Assembly (NCBI GenBank): GCA_013152475.1
Contig: JAADGH010000195.1
Location: 40,939-101,890 of the forward strand
Source: Planctomycetota bacterium
GTDB taxonomy: Bacteria > Planctomycetota > Brocadiia > JAADGH01
Direction: 5' to 3'
Length of the DNA: 60,952 nucleotides
This document shows, piece after piece, positions 25,428 to 34,204 of this stretch (position 1 is its first letter; every line of letters begins with the position of its first letter). The notes beneath the pieces were generated by a model. That model had not been told where the DNA came from, made no database searches, and saw nothing but the letters and a program-made list of their open reading frames with translations. A program made the translations under genes and the position numbers.

Positions 25428-27148
25428 CGTTTCCTTCTGCGCTCTAGCGCTCGTCGCAGGGCGGACGTGACAAATATGATAGGATATAACTTCTCAAAAT
25501 ACCACAGTTTTGCGAAATAGAACCCCAACGGCGCCGGACGATCAAGGCCGTCCTTTTCGATCTCGCTGCACAGCCATGCAAGCCCCCTCTCCAGCGATGC
25601 GGCCAGGCCCTCCCCCTCGAATGCACAGAGCGCCGAACACGCCAGAGCGGTTTCCTCGATGCTTCCCTCGACGCCGGGCGCGCCGCCCCAGCTTCCGTCG
25701 GAGTTCTGGGCCGTCCGAAGGAAGTGCAGTCCCTTGCGGGCGGGAAGATCATCGGTCCGGTTCAGGTCGGCATAGGCCAGCAGGACGCGCGAGGTCCCAT
25801 AGACCGGGTTCGCCTCATGGGGGGCGGCCTCGTTGCCGAACCAGAGCGGCGTCCAGCTTCCGTCGCGCGCCTGGCTTGCTTCAAGGTAGCTGAAGCCGTT
25901 CCGCACGGCCCCGTCCATGCGCCGGGCCAATTTCGTCCGGACGTTCGACCGCCATGCTGACAGTGCGCGGATGGCGTGGGCGGTGATGTCGGCGCAGCTC
26001 TGGTCGAAGGGCAGCTTCTGCCAACCGCGGCAGAAGGTCGGCCAGCCACCGTCGGCGTTCTGGAGGTCGATGAGCCATCGTGCGCCCCGGAGCGCGGCCC
26101 GGGCGGCGGCATCACTGCCCGGCAGGAGCGAGAGGGCCAGGAGGGCGCCGGAGGTGTCGTCGGCATCCGGCACGCTGCCGCTCGCATGGGTCCACCCCCA
26201 TGCCCCCGGCGCGGAGCCGACATAGGGATGGACGGTCTGCGTCTGCTGCGCCAGCAGCCAATCCCGCGCCGCCGCATCGCCCCCGCCGAGGGCCTTCACG
26301 CTCAGCGTGGTCAGCCAGATGGCGAGATCGCGCTCGATCTTCCACGAACCGTCGGGCCTCTGCTCGCGACACAGGAATTCGACGTTTTTCCACACCGCCG
26401 GATGATCGGCCCGTCCGGCGGCGATCAGGCTCATGGCCACGAAGCAGGTGATCGGCGTGGCCTCGAGAAAGCCTCCGCTCTCCGGGGTGATGATCTCCAG
26501 CCGCTTCAATGCCGGGCGGACGGAAAGCGCCTTGACGAGTGTGGCAAGAGGATTGCGGTTTTTCCCATTCACGAATTGCGCCAGCCCCACGGCGACGAGC
26601 GCGGGCAGGGCGTAGCTGACGACGCGCAGGCCAACGTGCCTGAACAACTCAGGCGGGAGGGCGGCCAGGTAGAAGGGCAGGCCGGGACACTCTTGCCAGT
26701 CCACCAACCCGGCGATGGCGAGATTCGTCAGTATGGGCGCGGAGAATGTTCGGTCGCCGCCGTAGATTCCCACCACCGCCTTGGGTCCTCCGGCTCGCCG
26801 GACGTGTTCCCGCGCTCTTGCGAGGCACGCGGCGTCGGACCGATTCGCGATTGTGAATGCCGCGAGGACGAGGCAGGTGGTCGGAAGATTGCTCCGGCTC
26901 CGGACGGAGTCTCCCCAGCCGCCGTCGGCGTTTTGGGTTTCCGTCAGCCAATCGAGGGCCCGGCCGATGCGAGGGGCATGTCCCTCCCTGTCAGCGAGGC
27001 AAAGCGCGCTGATCGATGTGGCGGTGGACAGGGCGGATGCGGAGAGTTGGCCAGTCCAGTGGGGGCGGTCGCCTTTCTCTGCCAGCAGGCGTTCCCCCGC
27101 TATCCTGTAAGCCTTTTCGATGCGTCGGGTTGTGACTGTTTTTCTCAC
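25424..27148 (-). CDS. Class II terpene cyclase (squalene-hopene cyclase-like) with DXDD motif
   Basis: The product is 574 residues from GTG 27148, chosen because GTGA overlaps the upstream stop; an ATG at 27190 would add 14 residues. It carries QW-type repeats (QNADGGW at about 71-77, and later EQRPDGSW, QNADGGW, QARDGSW, QNSDGSW) and the protonation motif DADDT at about 327-331, equivalent to DXDDTA of squalene-hopene cyclase. The acid is intact, so a protonation-initiated cyclisation of squalene or a prenyl diphosphate is plausible. It is somewhat shorter than typical SHC (about 630). It sits immediately before the polyprenyl synthase, which could supply its substrate. A class II diterpene cyclase is the main alternative. 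Confidence 0.85.
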   Translation of the reverse strand: MRKTVTTRRIEKAYRIAGERLLAEKGDRPHWTGQLSASALSTATSISALCLADREGHAPRIGRALDWLTETQNADGGWGDSVRSRSNLPTTCLVLAAFTIANRSDAACLARAREHVRRAGGPKAVVGIYGGDRTFSAPILTNLAIAGLVDWQECPGLPFYLAALPPELFRHVGLRVVSYALPALVAVGLAQFVNGKNRNPLATLVKALSVRPALKRLEIITPESGGFLEATPITCFVAMSLIAAGRADHPAVWKNVEFLCREQRPDGSWKIERDLAIWLTTLSVKALGGGDAAARDWLLAQQTQTVHPYVGSAPGAWGWTHASGSVPDADDTSGALLALSLLPGSDAAARAALRGARWLIDLQNADGGWPTFCRGWQKLPFDQSCADITAHAIRALSAWRSNVRTKLARRMDGAVRNGFSYLEASQARDGSWTPLWFGNEAAPHEANPVYGTSRVLLAYADLNRTDDLPARKGLHFLRTAQNSDGSWGGAPGVEGSIEETALACSALCAFEGEGLAASLERGLAWLCSEIEKDGLDRPAPLGFYFAKLWYFEKLYPIIFVTSALRRALERRRKR

Positions 27149-28695
27149 GGGAACAGCCTGCCCGATTTCCAGATGAACCGCAGTCTCCATCCCAGCGAAT
27201 TCAACTGTCCTGCTCCTTGCATAAGGAGCCGCCGGGCGAGGGAAACGCCGGCGCCGCGCTGATTGTCCCAGTAGACCTTGGGGAGCCACTTGAAGTTGAG
27301 CCGGTAGCTCAGTCGGAATAGACGCCAGTGCAGCGGCGTCATGTCCGCCAGGCCAAACGGTTTCTGTCCCTTTTTGATCGGCGCGAAGAAGAGGGGGAAG
27401 ATCATGACGCGCGCGCCCTGGAGCTCCTCGACGAGGGCCAGCGTCTGCCTCACGTCGTCTTCGTCCTCGCCAGGCAGACCGAAGACGAGCGATACCATGG
27501 GGATGAAACCGGCATCGATCAGCCGGAGGATCGCCTGCCGGCAGACCTTTGCCCATTCTTCGATCCCGAACGGCCGGACCTTCCCCGCGCAGCCGTTGGC
27601 CTTGAGCAGCTTTCCGCTGGCGCTCTCGACGCCGACATTGACCCAGAGGTAGTCATGCCGAACGCCGCCGGTCATGACATGGCGTACCTCGCGGAGGTCG
27701 CCTTCGGGGAACTGCGCCGCTGACGAGACATTCACATGGTCGGTTTGAATGAGACGCAGGCCCTCCACGCGGCGCACGGCGTGGAGCATGTCGATGAGCC
27801 GGCAGGGAGAAGGCTTTGCGCCGTCAGCGCCATAGCGCAGGAGGTCCTCGCTCACAAGGCAGATACTGGTGACGCCGGCTCGGACATTTGTCTGCACATC
27901 GTGAACGATTCTGTCGAGGGAAAGGTGAGCCATGGGTTCCGAACGGAGGGTGCAGAAGCCGCACCCCAGCCCACAGCCCCGACTGATCTCGACCACACCC
28001 ATGCTCGTGGGGCCGAGGACCTCCGGCACGCTCTCGGCGCGAACGCGGCCGGCCGAGAAGACTGCATCCATCGGCTTCCCCTCCAGGACGTTCGTCACAA
28101 GCTGCGCCAGGGCCTCCTCCGCATAGCCCGAGAAGACGAGGTCGATCCCAAGCCGTTGCCGTTCCTCGTCGTTCTGTTCGAGCTGCCACGCCCCCGGTCC
28201 GCCGGCGATCACCGTCACATTGGAAAACTTTCGTTTGAGGCCCCTGAGCCGCAGCAGCATCCGCTCGAACCAGACGCGGGTGTATGGATCGCCTCCCACG
28301 ATGGCGCTCATGGTGCTGTTGTTCATACCCAGACCCAATGGGTCGCCCGACGACACAAGAACGAGGCGCGTGGATGCACCGATGGCGGCGGTCAGGCGCT
28401 CGGGGGGGACGATGGCCACATCCTCCCGGGAGTGTCCGGCGCGAAGGAGCGCGGCCTCCAGGCGCCGGAGGCCGAGGGGCGCTTTCTCGGCCCGGACCCC
28501 GACGGCGGGCATGGGGGTGGAAACGAACGACCGCATTACCGGTTCGGGGGTGCTGGTGGTCTGCGCGGCGGCGAACATGCCGTCCAGGAGAATGCGGTAG
28601 TCGGCCATCAGGACACGGTCGGCCGTGAGGACGATGGGGAAACCCTTGGGCGGGATGCGTTCAGGACGGGCGTTTGTGGCGCTTACCGGAGTCAA
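27145..28695 (-). CDS. B12-binding-type radical SAM protein
   Basis: The product is 516 residues. Residues about 20-215 have the Rossmann-like layout of a cobalamin-binding domain (LVLVSSGDPLGLGMN, NVTVIAGGPGAW, IDLVFSGYAEEAL), without an obvious DxHxxG, so base-on or base-off B12 binding is uncertain. The radical SAM cluster motif is C241-x3-C245-x2-C248 (SRGCGLGCGFC), followed by barrel strands including WVNVGVESAS and MVSLVFGLPGEDEDD. Relatives methylate or couple unactivated carbons in hopanoids, tetraether lipids and other natural products. The gene overlaps both its neighbours by 4 nt, between the ferredoxin and terpene cyclase genes, so a lipid substrate is inferred. Confidence 0.88.
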   Translation of the reverse strand: MTPVSATNARPERIPPKGFPIVLTADRVLMADYRILLDGMFAAAQTTSTPEPVMRSFVSTPMPAVGVRAEKAPLGLRRLEAALLRAGHSREDVAIVPPERLTAAIGASTRLVLVSSGDPLGLGMNNSTMSAIVGGDPYTRVWFERMLLRLRGLKRKFSNVTVIAGGPGAWQLEQNDEERQRLGIDLVFSGYAEEALAQLVTNVLEGKPMDAVFSAGRVRAESVPEVLGPTSMGVVEISRGCGLGCGFCTLRSEPMAHLSLDRIVHDVQTNVRAGVTSICLVSEDLLRYGADGAKPSPCRLIDMLHAVRRVEGLRLIQTDHVNVSSAAQFPEGDLREVRHVMTGGVRHDYLWVNVGVESASGKLLKANGCAGKVRPFGIEEWAKVCRQAILRLIDAGFIPMVSLVFGLPGEDEDDVRQTLALVEELQGARVMIFPLFFAPIKKGQKPFGLADMTPLHWRLFRLSYRLNFKWLPKVYWDNQRGAGVSLARRLLMQGAGQLNSLGWRLRFIWKSGRLFP

Positions 28696-29573
28696 TCTTT
28701 GACCAGGCCATCAATGAGCTTATCGAAGTACCCCCGGTCGGTGCTTTCCGCAGGCGATTCCCCGGGCGCGTCATCGGAGCAGCAAGGCCGGGACGATCTT
28801 GGGAGCGATTTCGTCTTGCAACCACACGCCCGGAGCACGTCCTGCACGCTGGTCTTGCCCTCTTCGTAGTCGGTTCTCAATTTTTTGAAGGCGTCTGCGT
28901 CGAAGGGCCGAATCTTTTCCGTGTCCGACCCCGCGATCGCCTCGTCCGTCTCGTGCAGGGGAAACATGATGGCCTGGCTGGGGCAGACCCGACTGCACGC
29001 GGGGCAGCCGGGCTTGCAGGCATCGGGTGTGGAGGCAACCACGCGGCCCCCTTTGTCGATCTCATACACGCCGAACAGGCAGAACTCCAGGCACTCCTGA
29101 CAGTTGGTGCACCGGCTGTAGTCGATGACGGGGTACCAGCGGTCGGGAACGGTTTCGTCGATTCGATCGAGGATACCCGTTTCGCCGGGAAGCTCCCCGT
29201 CCAGGACCTCCTCGATCTTCTCCATCCAGCGTCCGGGGCAGCACCGGTCCGACAGGTTGAGGCATAGGATGGGCCGCTTGTCCGGATGGAACGGTTCCAC
29301 GCTCACGACCTCGGCCCTTTCGCCCTTCACACCGAACTGCTGCAACGTCCAGAACGCCGCTCGGGGCTGTAGCCAACTGAACAGGATGACCGGCCCCTTG
29401 ACTTGGCGGATGGCCAGTACGGCGTTTGCGTTGGGCTCTGCTTGGTAAATGTCTGGTACGACCAGAACGGGCAGCCCGTTCGCCGAGCACTGCTTTGCCA
29501 ACTTCTCCTCGAAGTCATGCTTCTTGGGATCGGACGCGGCGGTTTGGGAGATAATGATCTTGCACGGGTTCAC
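28692..29573 (-). CDS. 2[4Fe-4S] ferredoxin-like protein
   Basis: The product is 293 residues. It starts at GTG 29573, six bases after GGGGAG. An N-terminal alpha/beta region (about 1-115) is followed by two [4Fe-4S] motifs: C155/158/161/165 (CTNCQECLEFC) and C186/190/193/197 (CKPGCPACSRVCP). A cysteine-rich tail (ACGCK, RPCCSDD) may hold another metal. It is probably the electron donor to the radical SAM enzyme encoded immediately downstream with a 4-nt overlap. The N-terminal region is not recognised. It lies 32 nt after the PQQ gene, which may share its transcript. Confidence 0.85.
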   Translation of the reverse strand: MNPCKIIISQTAASDPKKHDFEEKLAKQCSANGLPVLVVPDIYQAEPNANAVLAIRQVKGPVILFSWLQPRAAFWTLQQFGVKGERAEVVSVEPFHPDKRPILCLNLSDRCCPGRWMEKIEEVLDGELPGETGILDRIDETVPDRWYPVIDYSRCTNCQECLEFCLFGVYEIDKGGRVVASTPDACKPGCPACSRVCPSQAIMFPLHETDEAIAGSDTEKIRPFDADAFKKLRTDYEEGKTSVQDVLRACGCKTKSLPRSSRPCCSDDAPGESPAESTDRGYFDKLIDGLVKD

Positions 29574-29605
29574 AATGCACTCCCCGAAGAGTCCAGGCCC
29601 CGTCT

Positions 29606-30835
29606 CTATTTCGCCTTCACGTCAAAGACGTAAAGATTGTCACCGTATCGCAGATACAATCGTCCATCCGTCACAGCGGGGTGCGCCCAGCTCTTGTCCT
29701 GCCCTTCCACACTGAACCGACTCACCAGGTTGAATTTCTTCGGAGTGGCCTCGACCAGCCCGATGACGCCCCCATTTTCGGCGTAGGTGTAGAGCATTCC
29801 ATCGGCATAACAGACCGACCCCTTGCCGACGCCCCGCTCGTTCCACTTGGTTTCACCCGATTTCAGATCGATGCAGGCCCAGCCGTTGCCGTTGTTGCCG
29901 TAGATGTGGCCGTCAACGACAACGTACCCGCCGTGATGGCAGACCATGTCCTTCGTATCCCAAACCTGCTTCGCCTTGATCCGTCGGCCGGAGCCGGAGA
30001 GTTTTACGCACGCGCCGCCGTTGCCGTAGCCGCTGGCGGCAAAGACATAGCCGTCGGAATACACCGGCGTCGGACAGACCGCCGTCCGCCCCGCGCAGCG
30101 ATCATCCCGCCACAGGAAATTGCCCTTCTTTGCGTCGATGCAGACCAGCCCCTTGGAGGTCAGATTAGCGATCAGGGGGGTCCTTTTGTACTCGAAAAGG
30201 ATGCAGGAGCCGTAGCCGGCGGGGTCGCTCAGCCCCTTGCTGCGCCATGCGGGGCGCCCGTTCGATGTCTTGAATGCCACGATGCAGTTCTTGCCCCCCG
30301 GGGTGACGATAGCGTGCCCCCTGTAGATGAGGACGGACTCGGCATAGCCCCAGTTCGGCGGCTGGCCGCCACACGCCTTCGTAATGTCTACGTCCCATTT
30401 TTTGTCGCCGCTTTTGGCATCGTAGCAGGCGAGCAACCCGCGGCCCGACATAAGGTAGAGCTTGCCGTCGTCAATGGTGGGGGTGGCGCGGGACCCGGGC
30501 CAGTTCTTGGTCCAGACGGGGCCGTGGACCTTCTCCCATTGCTTCTCCCCTTCCATATTGAAGGCGGTGATGACCAGATTGTCGTCTTTCATGCCGGTGA
30601 TATAGACCATGCCATCGGCAACGGCGGCGCTGGAGTAGCCCGTGCCGATGCCGTCGGCCTTCCAGACGAGGGGCGGGCCGCCATCGGGCCACTTCTTGAG
30701 GAGGCCCTTGTCGAGGGACTTACCGTCGCGCTTCGGCCCGCGCCACTGGGGCCAGTCGGCCCGCGCGACGCCAAAGGCAGAAGAAACCAGAAACGCAGCC
30801 GAAAATATCCAAGTCCCGATGCGGAGCTTCCTCAT
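29606..30835 (-). CDS. Exported PQQ-like beta-propeller repeat protein (copy 2)
   Basis: The product is 409 residues. ATG 30835 gives a signal peptide (MRKLRIGTWIFSAAFLVSSAFGVARA) and follows AGGAG; the longer frame up to 31018 crosses the promoter. The mature protein begins WPQWRGPKRDGKSLDKGLLKKWPDGGPPLVWKADGIGTGYSSAAVADGMVYITG, nearly parallel to the copy at 8167, and the two remain collinear to the C-terminus (LYLRYGDNLYVFDV versus LYIRYDDNLYVYDV). It is a periplasmic propeller without visible catalytic residues. With no terminator before the ferredoxin gene 32 nt downstream, it may be the first gene of the isoprenoid transcript. Confidence 0.86.
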   Translation of the reverse strand: MRKLRIGTWIFSAAFLVSSAFGVARADWPQWRGPKRDGKSLDKGLLKKWPDGGPPLVWKADGIGTGYSSAAVADGMVYITGMKDDNLVITAFNMEGEKQWEKVHGPVWTKNWPGSRATPTIDDGKLYLMSGRGLLACYDAKSGDKKWDVDITKACGGQPPNWGYAESVLIYRGHAIVTPGGKNCIVAFKTSNGRPAWRSKGLSDPAGYGSCILFEYKRTPLIANLTSKGLVCIDAKKGNFLWRDDRCAGRTAVCPTPVYSDGYVFAASGYGNGGACVKLSGSGRRIKAKQVWDTKDMVCHHGGYVVVDGHIYGNNGNGWACIDLKSGETKWNERGVGKGSVCYADGMLYTYAENGGVIGLVEATPKKFNLVSRFSVEGQDKSWAHPAVTDGRLYLRYGDNLYVFDVKAK

Positions 30836-30897
30836 GTGATCTCCTGTAAACACCGCTCCGAGTGCCACTCCCTCGTGACATATCTCTTGCGGTGGTA

Positions 30898-30927
30898 AGT
30901 TTAGCACAAATCTGCGCGTATTGTCAA
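30898..30927 (-). promoter_or_regulatory. Sigma70-like promoter for PQQ copy 2 and possibly the isoprenoid operon
   Basis: On the minus strand, a perfect TTGACA (30922-30927), an 18-nt spacer and TAAACT (30898-30903). The predicted transcription start is near 30891. No other convincing promoter is visible between 29573 and 29606. Confidence 0.6.
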
Positions 30928-30986
30928 TCGCCCCTTTCACCGATCGACGGCCATACGGAGAGACGACCGTCCCGCCGTACACGTTC

Positions 30987-31015
30987 TTGACCTTGGCAGT
31001 CCTGCCCAGTAGAAT
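30987..31015 (+). promoter_or_regulatory. Sigma70-like promoter for the cation-chloride cotransporter gene
   Basis: TTGACC (30987-30992), a 17-nt spacer and TAGAAT (31010-31015). The predicted transcription start is about 31022, just past the first in-frame ATG (31020), so translation probably begins at 31062. Confidence 0.55.
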
Positions 31016-31061
31016 CATTATGCCAATCGCGGGTATTCATTCTCTTCTTGATGGATTCGAA

Positions 31062-33278
31062 ATGCCCCACACTGCTGCAACCGGCGCCAGGCGCTTCGGC
31101 ACGTTCGGGGGCGTGTTTACGCCATGCACGCTGACGATCCTCGGCGTGATCATGTTCCTGCGCCTGGGGTATGTCGTGGGCGCGGCGGGGGTGGTGATGG
31201 GGCTGGTTATCATCCTGATCTCGAAACTCGTCACGACGTGCACCACGCTATCCCTGTCGGCTGTTGCCACGAACACCCGTGTGCAGGGGGGCGGGGCCTA
31301 CTTCCTGATCTCGCGGAGTCTCGGTCCCGAGTTCGGCGGGGCGATCGGCGTAGTGCTCTATCTTGCCCAGGCCGTTTCGATCTCGCTCTACGTTGTCGGC
31401 TTCACGGAGGCGTTTACCACCAACTATCCGTCCTTCGCCGGGCCGGCCGCCGCTCGGACGATCGGGGTGGCGGTGTGTCTGCTGCTGTTTCTTGCCGCGT
31501 ACTTCAGTGCCGAGTGGGCGATCAAGGTGCAGTACCTGATCCTCGCGTGCCTCGGCCTGTCGATACTTTCCTTTTTTGTGGGAGCGGTAATGAACTTCGA
31601 TCCCGCCCTGCTGAAGGAAAACCTCTGGATGATCTCGCCGGAGCATCCCGCTGCAAGGCCGGGGATGACGTTCTGGGTTCTCTTTGCCATCTTCTTTCCG
31701 GCGGCGACGGGCATCATGGCCGGGACCAACATGTCGGGCGATTTAATCGACCCCTCACGGAGCATCCCACGAGGCACGCTCGCGGCCATCAGCGTGACGT
31801 CGGTCATCTATCTCGTCCTTGCCGTCCTGTGCGGGGGAACGCTCTCGCGCGGGGAGTTGATCGACAACCCGCTCATGATGAAGCGCGTCGCCCTGGCGGA
31901 CGTTCTCATCGACATCGGCGTTTACTCGGCCACGCTCAGCTCCGCGCTCGGGTGTCTCGTGGGCGCGCCGCGCATCCTGCAGGCCTATGCCAGGGACCGA
32001 ATCATCCAGAGCCTCAGCTTCTTCGGCAAGGGCGATCCGGTGAAAGACGAACCGCGGCGAGCCGCCGTGCTCACCCTGGCCATCGCACTGATCGGGATTC
32101 TGGTCGGCAAGCTCAACCTGATCGCGCCGATCATCACGATGTTTTTCATGATCACGTACGGCTTGGTAAACTTCGCCACGTTCTATGAAACCTTCTCCGA
32201 CGCGCCGAGCTTCCGGCCGCAGTTTCGGTTCTTCCACTGGACAACGGCGCTGGCGGGCGCGGGGGCGTGTGTGGTCATCATGTTCCTCATCAGTCCTCTC
32301 TATGCCCTGTTGAGCGTGATCGTCCTGGCGACCATCTATGAGTATATCGAGGTGAAGGCCGTTCGCGTGCGCTGGGGTGACGCGCGATACGGCTTCCTGT
32401 TCTCACGCGCTCGGGAGAACCTGCTGAAGATGTCCGGGGAGACAGCGCACGCCAAGAACTGGCGGCCGAGCATGCTCGTGCTCAGCGGCAATCCAAAGAC
32501 CCGACCGCACCTGGTCGAGTTCGCCGATGCCGCCGGCTGCCGCAAGGGCCTTGTGATTCTTTCTCAGATCCTTGTCGGCGATACCGAGCAGATGATGCAG
32601 CGCAAGCGGGGCCAGGAAAAGTCGATCCAGAGTTTTATCGAATCCCACGATCTGGAGGCATTCTACGAGGTCGTGATCGCCCCCGACTACGAATCGGGGG
32701 TGGACGCCCTGGTGCAGGCATCGGGCATCGGCGGGTTCAAGCCGAACACGGTCCTCCTGGGATGGACGGACCGGCCGGAGGCGTATGAAGACTATGGCAG
32801 CGCACTGCGCCGCATCCGATCGTTTGGGAAGAACCTTATCGTTCTTAAGCCGGACGACAGCGAGAGTCCCGCGATGCGCGACCGGGCCATCGACGTCTGG
32901 TGGCGCGGGCGCGAAAACGGGCCGATGATGCTGCTCTTCGCCTATCTGCTTCGGCTCAATGATGAGTATGAGGGCTGCACGATCCGGATCCTGCGCATCG
33001 TCGATTCCGAGGCCGGCGTTGAGGAGGCCACGCAGCACCTGCAGGACCTTGTCGAGGGGGCGCGCATCGACGCGGAGGTGCACGTCCTGGTCCGGTCCGG
33101 ATCGCCCGCCGACATGATTCGCGCCGAGAGCGGCAATTCCCGCGTGGTCTTTCTCGGTCTGAAGATACCGGACCAAGGCCAGGAGCGCAACGTCCTGGAA
33201 CACATGACCGATTTTGTCAAGGGCCTTCCCGCCACTGCCATGGTCAGCGCGGTGCAACAGATCGACCTGCAGGCGTGA
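31062..33278 (+). CDS. Cation-chloride cotransporter-like APC permease (SLC12 family)
   Basis: The product is 738 residues. The N-terminal FGTFGGVFTPCTLTILGVIMFLRLGYVVGAAGV is the hallmark of Na-K-Cl/K-Cl cotransporters, followed by about 12 membrane helices (to about residue 460) including GGAYFLISRSLGPEFGGAIGVVLYLAQAVS and FPAATGIMAGTNMSGDL. The C-terminal roughly 270 residues are cytosolic, with the two halves (MLVLSGNPKTRPHLVEFA; GPMMLLFAYLLRLNDEYEGCTIRILRI) typical of the regulatory domain of this family. It may move K+ or Na+ with Cl-, or amino acids, for osmotic control. The nearby Ktr-like potassium system fits an osmoadaptation theme. It is convergent with the next gene, with a 14-nt gap and no terminator seen. 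Confidence 0.87.
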   Translation: MPHTAATGARRFGTFGGVFTPCTLTILGVIMFLRLGYVVGAAGVVMGLVIILISKLVTTCTTLSLSAVATNTRVQGGGAYFLISRSLGPEFGGAIGVVLYLAQAVSISLYVVGFTEAFTTNYPSFAGPAAARTIGVAVCLLLFLAAYFSAEWAIKVQYLILACLGLSILSFFVGAVMNFDPALLKENLWMISPEHPAARPGMTFWVLFAIFFPAATGIMAGTNMSGDLIDPSRSIPRGTLAAISVTSVIYLVLAVLCGGTLSRGELIDNPLMMKRVALADVLIDIGVYSATLSSALGCLVGAPRILQAYARDRIIQSLSFFGKGDPVKDEPRRAAVLTLAIALIGILVGKLNLIAPIITMFFMITYGLVNFATFYETFSDAPSFRPQFRFFHWTTALAGAGACVVIMFLISPLYALLSVIVLATIYEYIEVKAVRVRWGDARYGFLFSRARENLLKMSGETAHAKNWRPSMLVLSGNPKTRPHLVEFADAAGCRKGLVILSQILVGDTEQMMQRKRGQEKSIQSFIESHDLEAFYEVVIAPDYESGVDALVQASGIGGFKPNTVLLGWTDRPEAYEDYGSALRRIRSFGKNLIVLKPDDSESPAMRDRAIDVWWRGRENGPMMLLFAYLLRLNDEYEGCTIRILRIVDSEAGVEEATQHLQDLVEGARIDAEVHVLVRSGSPADMIRAESGNSRVVFLGLKIPDQGQERNVLEHMTDFVKGLPATAMVSAVQQIDLQA

Positions 33279-33292
33279 GACGCTCCGGGATG

Positions 33293-34021
33293 CTATTGCC
33301 CGCCGCCGAGCAATCGCCCTCTCTCCCGGCGCGCGGCGCGGGGGAACGAGGGCTCCAGCACCCAGTCGATGAAGATCACCCGGCACCGCCGCACGATCCG
33401 CCAGAAGATCGGCCGCTTCTCGAAGATGGGTCGTGGACAGCCAATGACCACACCGAGCCAAAGCACCCCAATGACAAACTGAATGCCGCACAGCACAGAA
33501 CGTAGACCCCCCTCCTCCAGCCCCAACCAATGCACCCCTGCCTCAAGCGCCTGCGACAGAAGCACCCATGGACTCAAGATAAACGCAAACAAAGGCCAAG
33601 CGATCAGGACGCCCACAAATCGTATAGTGAGCATTCTCCTGGACTGTAACAGGCGCCCATGCAGCCGCGCCATCGGCGACTCCAGCCACTGCGTTGAACG
33701 GCCAAGCCACCACAGGCCGATCGCCAATGAAATCATCGCGGACGCAACCGAAGCGATCTTGAAAGCCCCGCGCGGGAAGACGGGATACCCGTCTGGATAC
33801 AGCAGTCCCAGCCCGACAGCAATGGTGAGGATAAACGGCCCGCCCAGCGTCATGCCGATGAGTATGAACGCAAAGAAGAGGCCATAGCCAAGGGCATACC
33901 TCTTGATAATAGAAAGCATTTTCCGAGCCATAACGATCTGGGACCGACTCGCATTCATCTCGCAGAATTGATGCGCCATCCCCCTTGGCGCAGCAGCCCC
34001 GGCAGTCCGGGCTGGGGTCAT
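33293..34021 (-). CDS. Uncharacterised membrane protein
   Basis: The product is up to 242 residues, with about four to five hydrophobic helices (YALGYGLFFAFILIGMTLGGPFILTIAVGLGLLY; VASAMISLAIGLWWLG; FVGVLIAWPLFAFILSPWVLL; VLCGIQFVIGVLWLGVVIG) and a basic C-terminus. No family is recognised. The start is uncertain: ATG 34021 lies only 9 nt after a TATACT box and would be almost leaderless, while ATGs at 33979, 33958 and 33931 have no good ribosome sites. The promoter position makes 34021 or a nearby ATG plausible. It is monocistronic. Confidence 0.65.
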   Translation of the reverse strand: MTPARTAGAAAPRGMAHQFCEMNASRSQIVMARKMLSIIKRYALGYGLFFAFILIGMTLGGPFILTIAVGLGLLYPDGYPVFPRGAFKIASVASAMISLAIGLWWLGRSTQWLESPMARLHGRLLQSRRMLTIRFVGVLIAWPLFAFILSPWVLLSQALEAGVHWLGLEEGGLRSVLCGIQFVIGVLWLGVVIGCPRPIFEKRPIFWRIVRRCRVIFIDWVLEPSFPRAARRERGRLLGGGQ

Positions 34022-34030
34022 CCAAGCACA

Positions 34031-34059
34031 AGTATATCACACGTAGCCGAACCTGTCAA
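34031..34059 (-). promoter_or_regulatory. Near-consensus sigma70-like promoter for the 33293 membrane protein gene
   Basis: On the minus strand, a perfect TTGACA (34054-34059), a 17-nt spacer and TATACT (34031-34036). The predicted transcription start is near 34024, almost at the ATG of the open frame. The rest of 34060-34204 shows nothing further. Confidence 0.7.
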
Positions 34060-34204
34060 ATTGCGGCGCGCCCCGCTCCAGCGAGTTTGAACGGGGCACA
34101 CGATAAGGACGTGCTCTTACGAAAGGAAAACCGGCACGTCAAGGAAAATGCTGGCGCCGATCACCGGAGCAGAGACGGGACGAATCAGGAGCCGTCTTGA
34201 GCCC

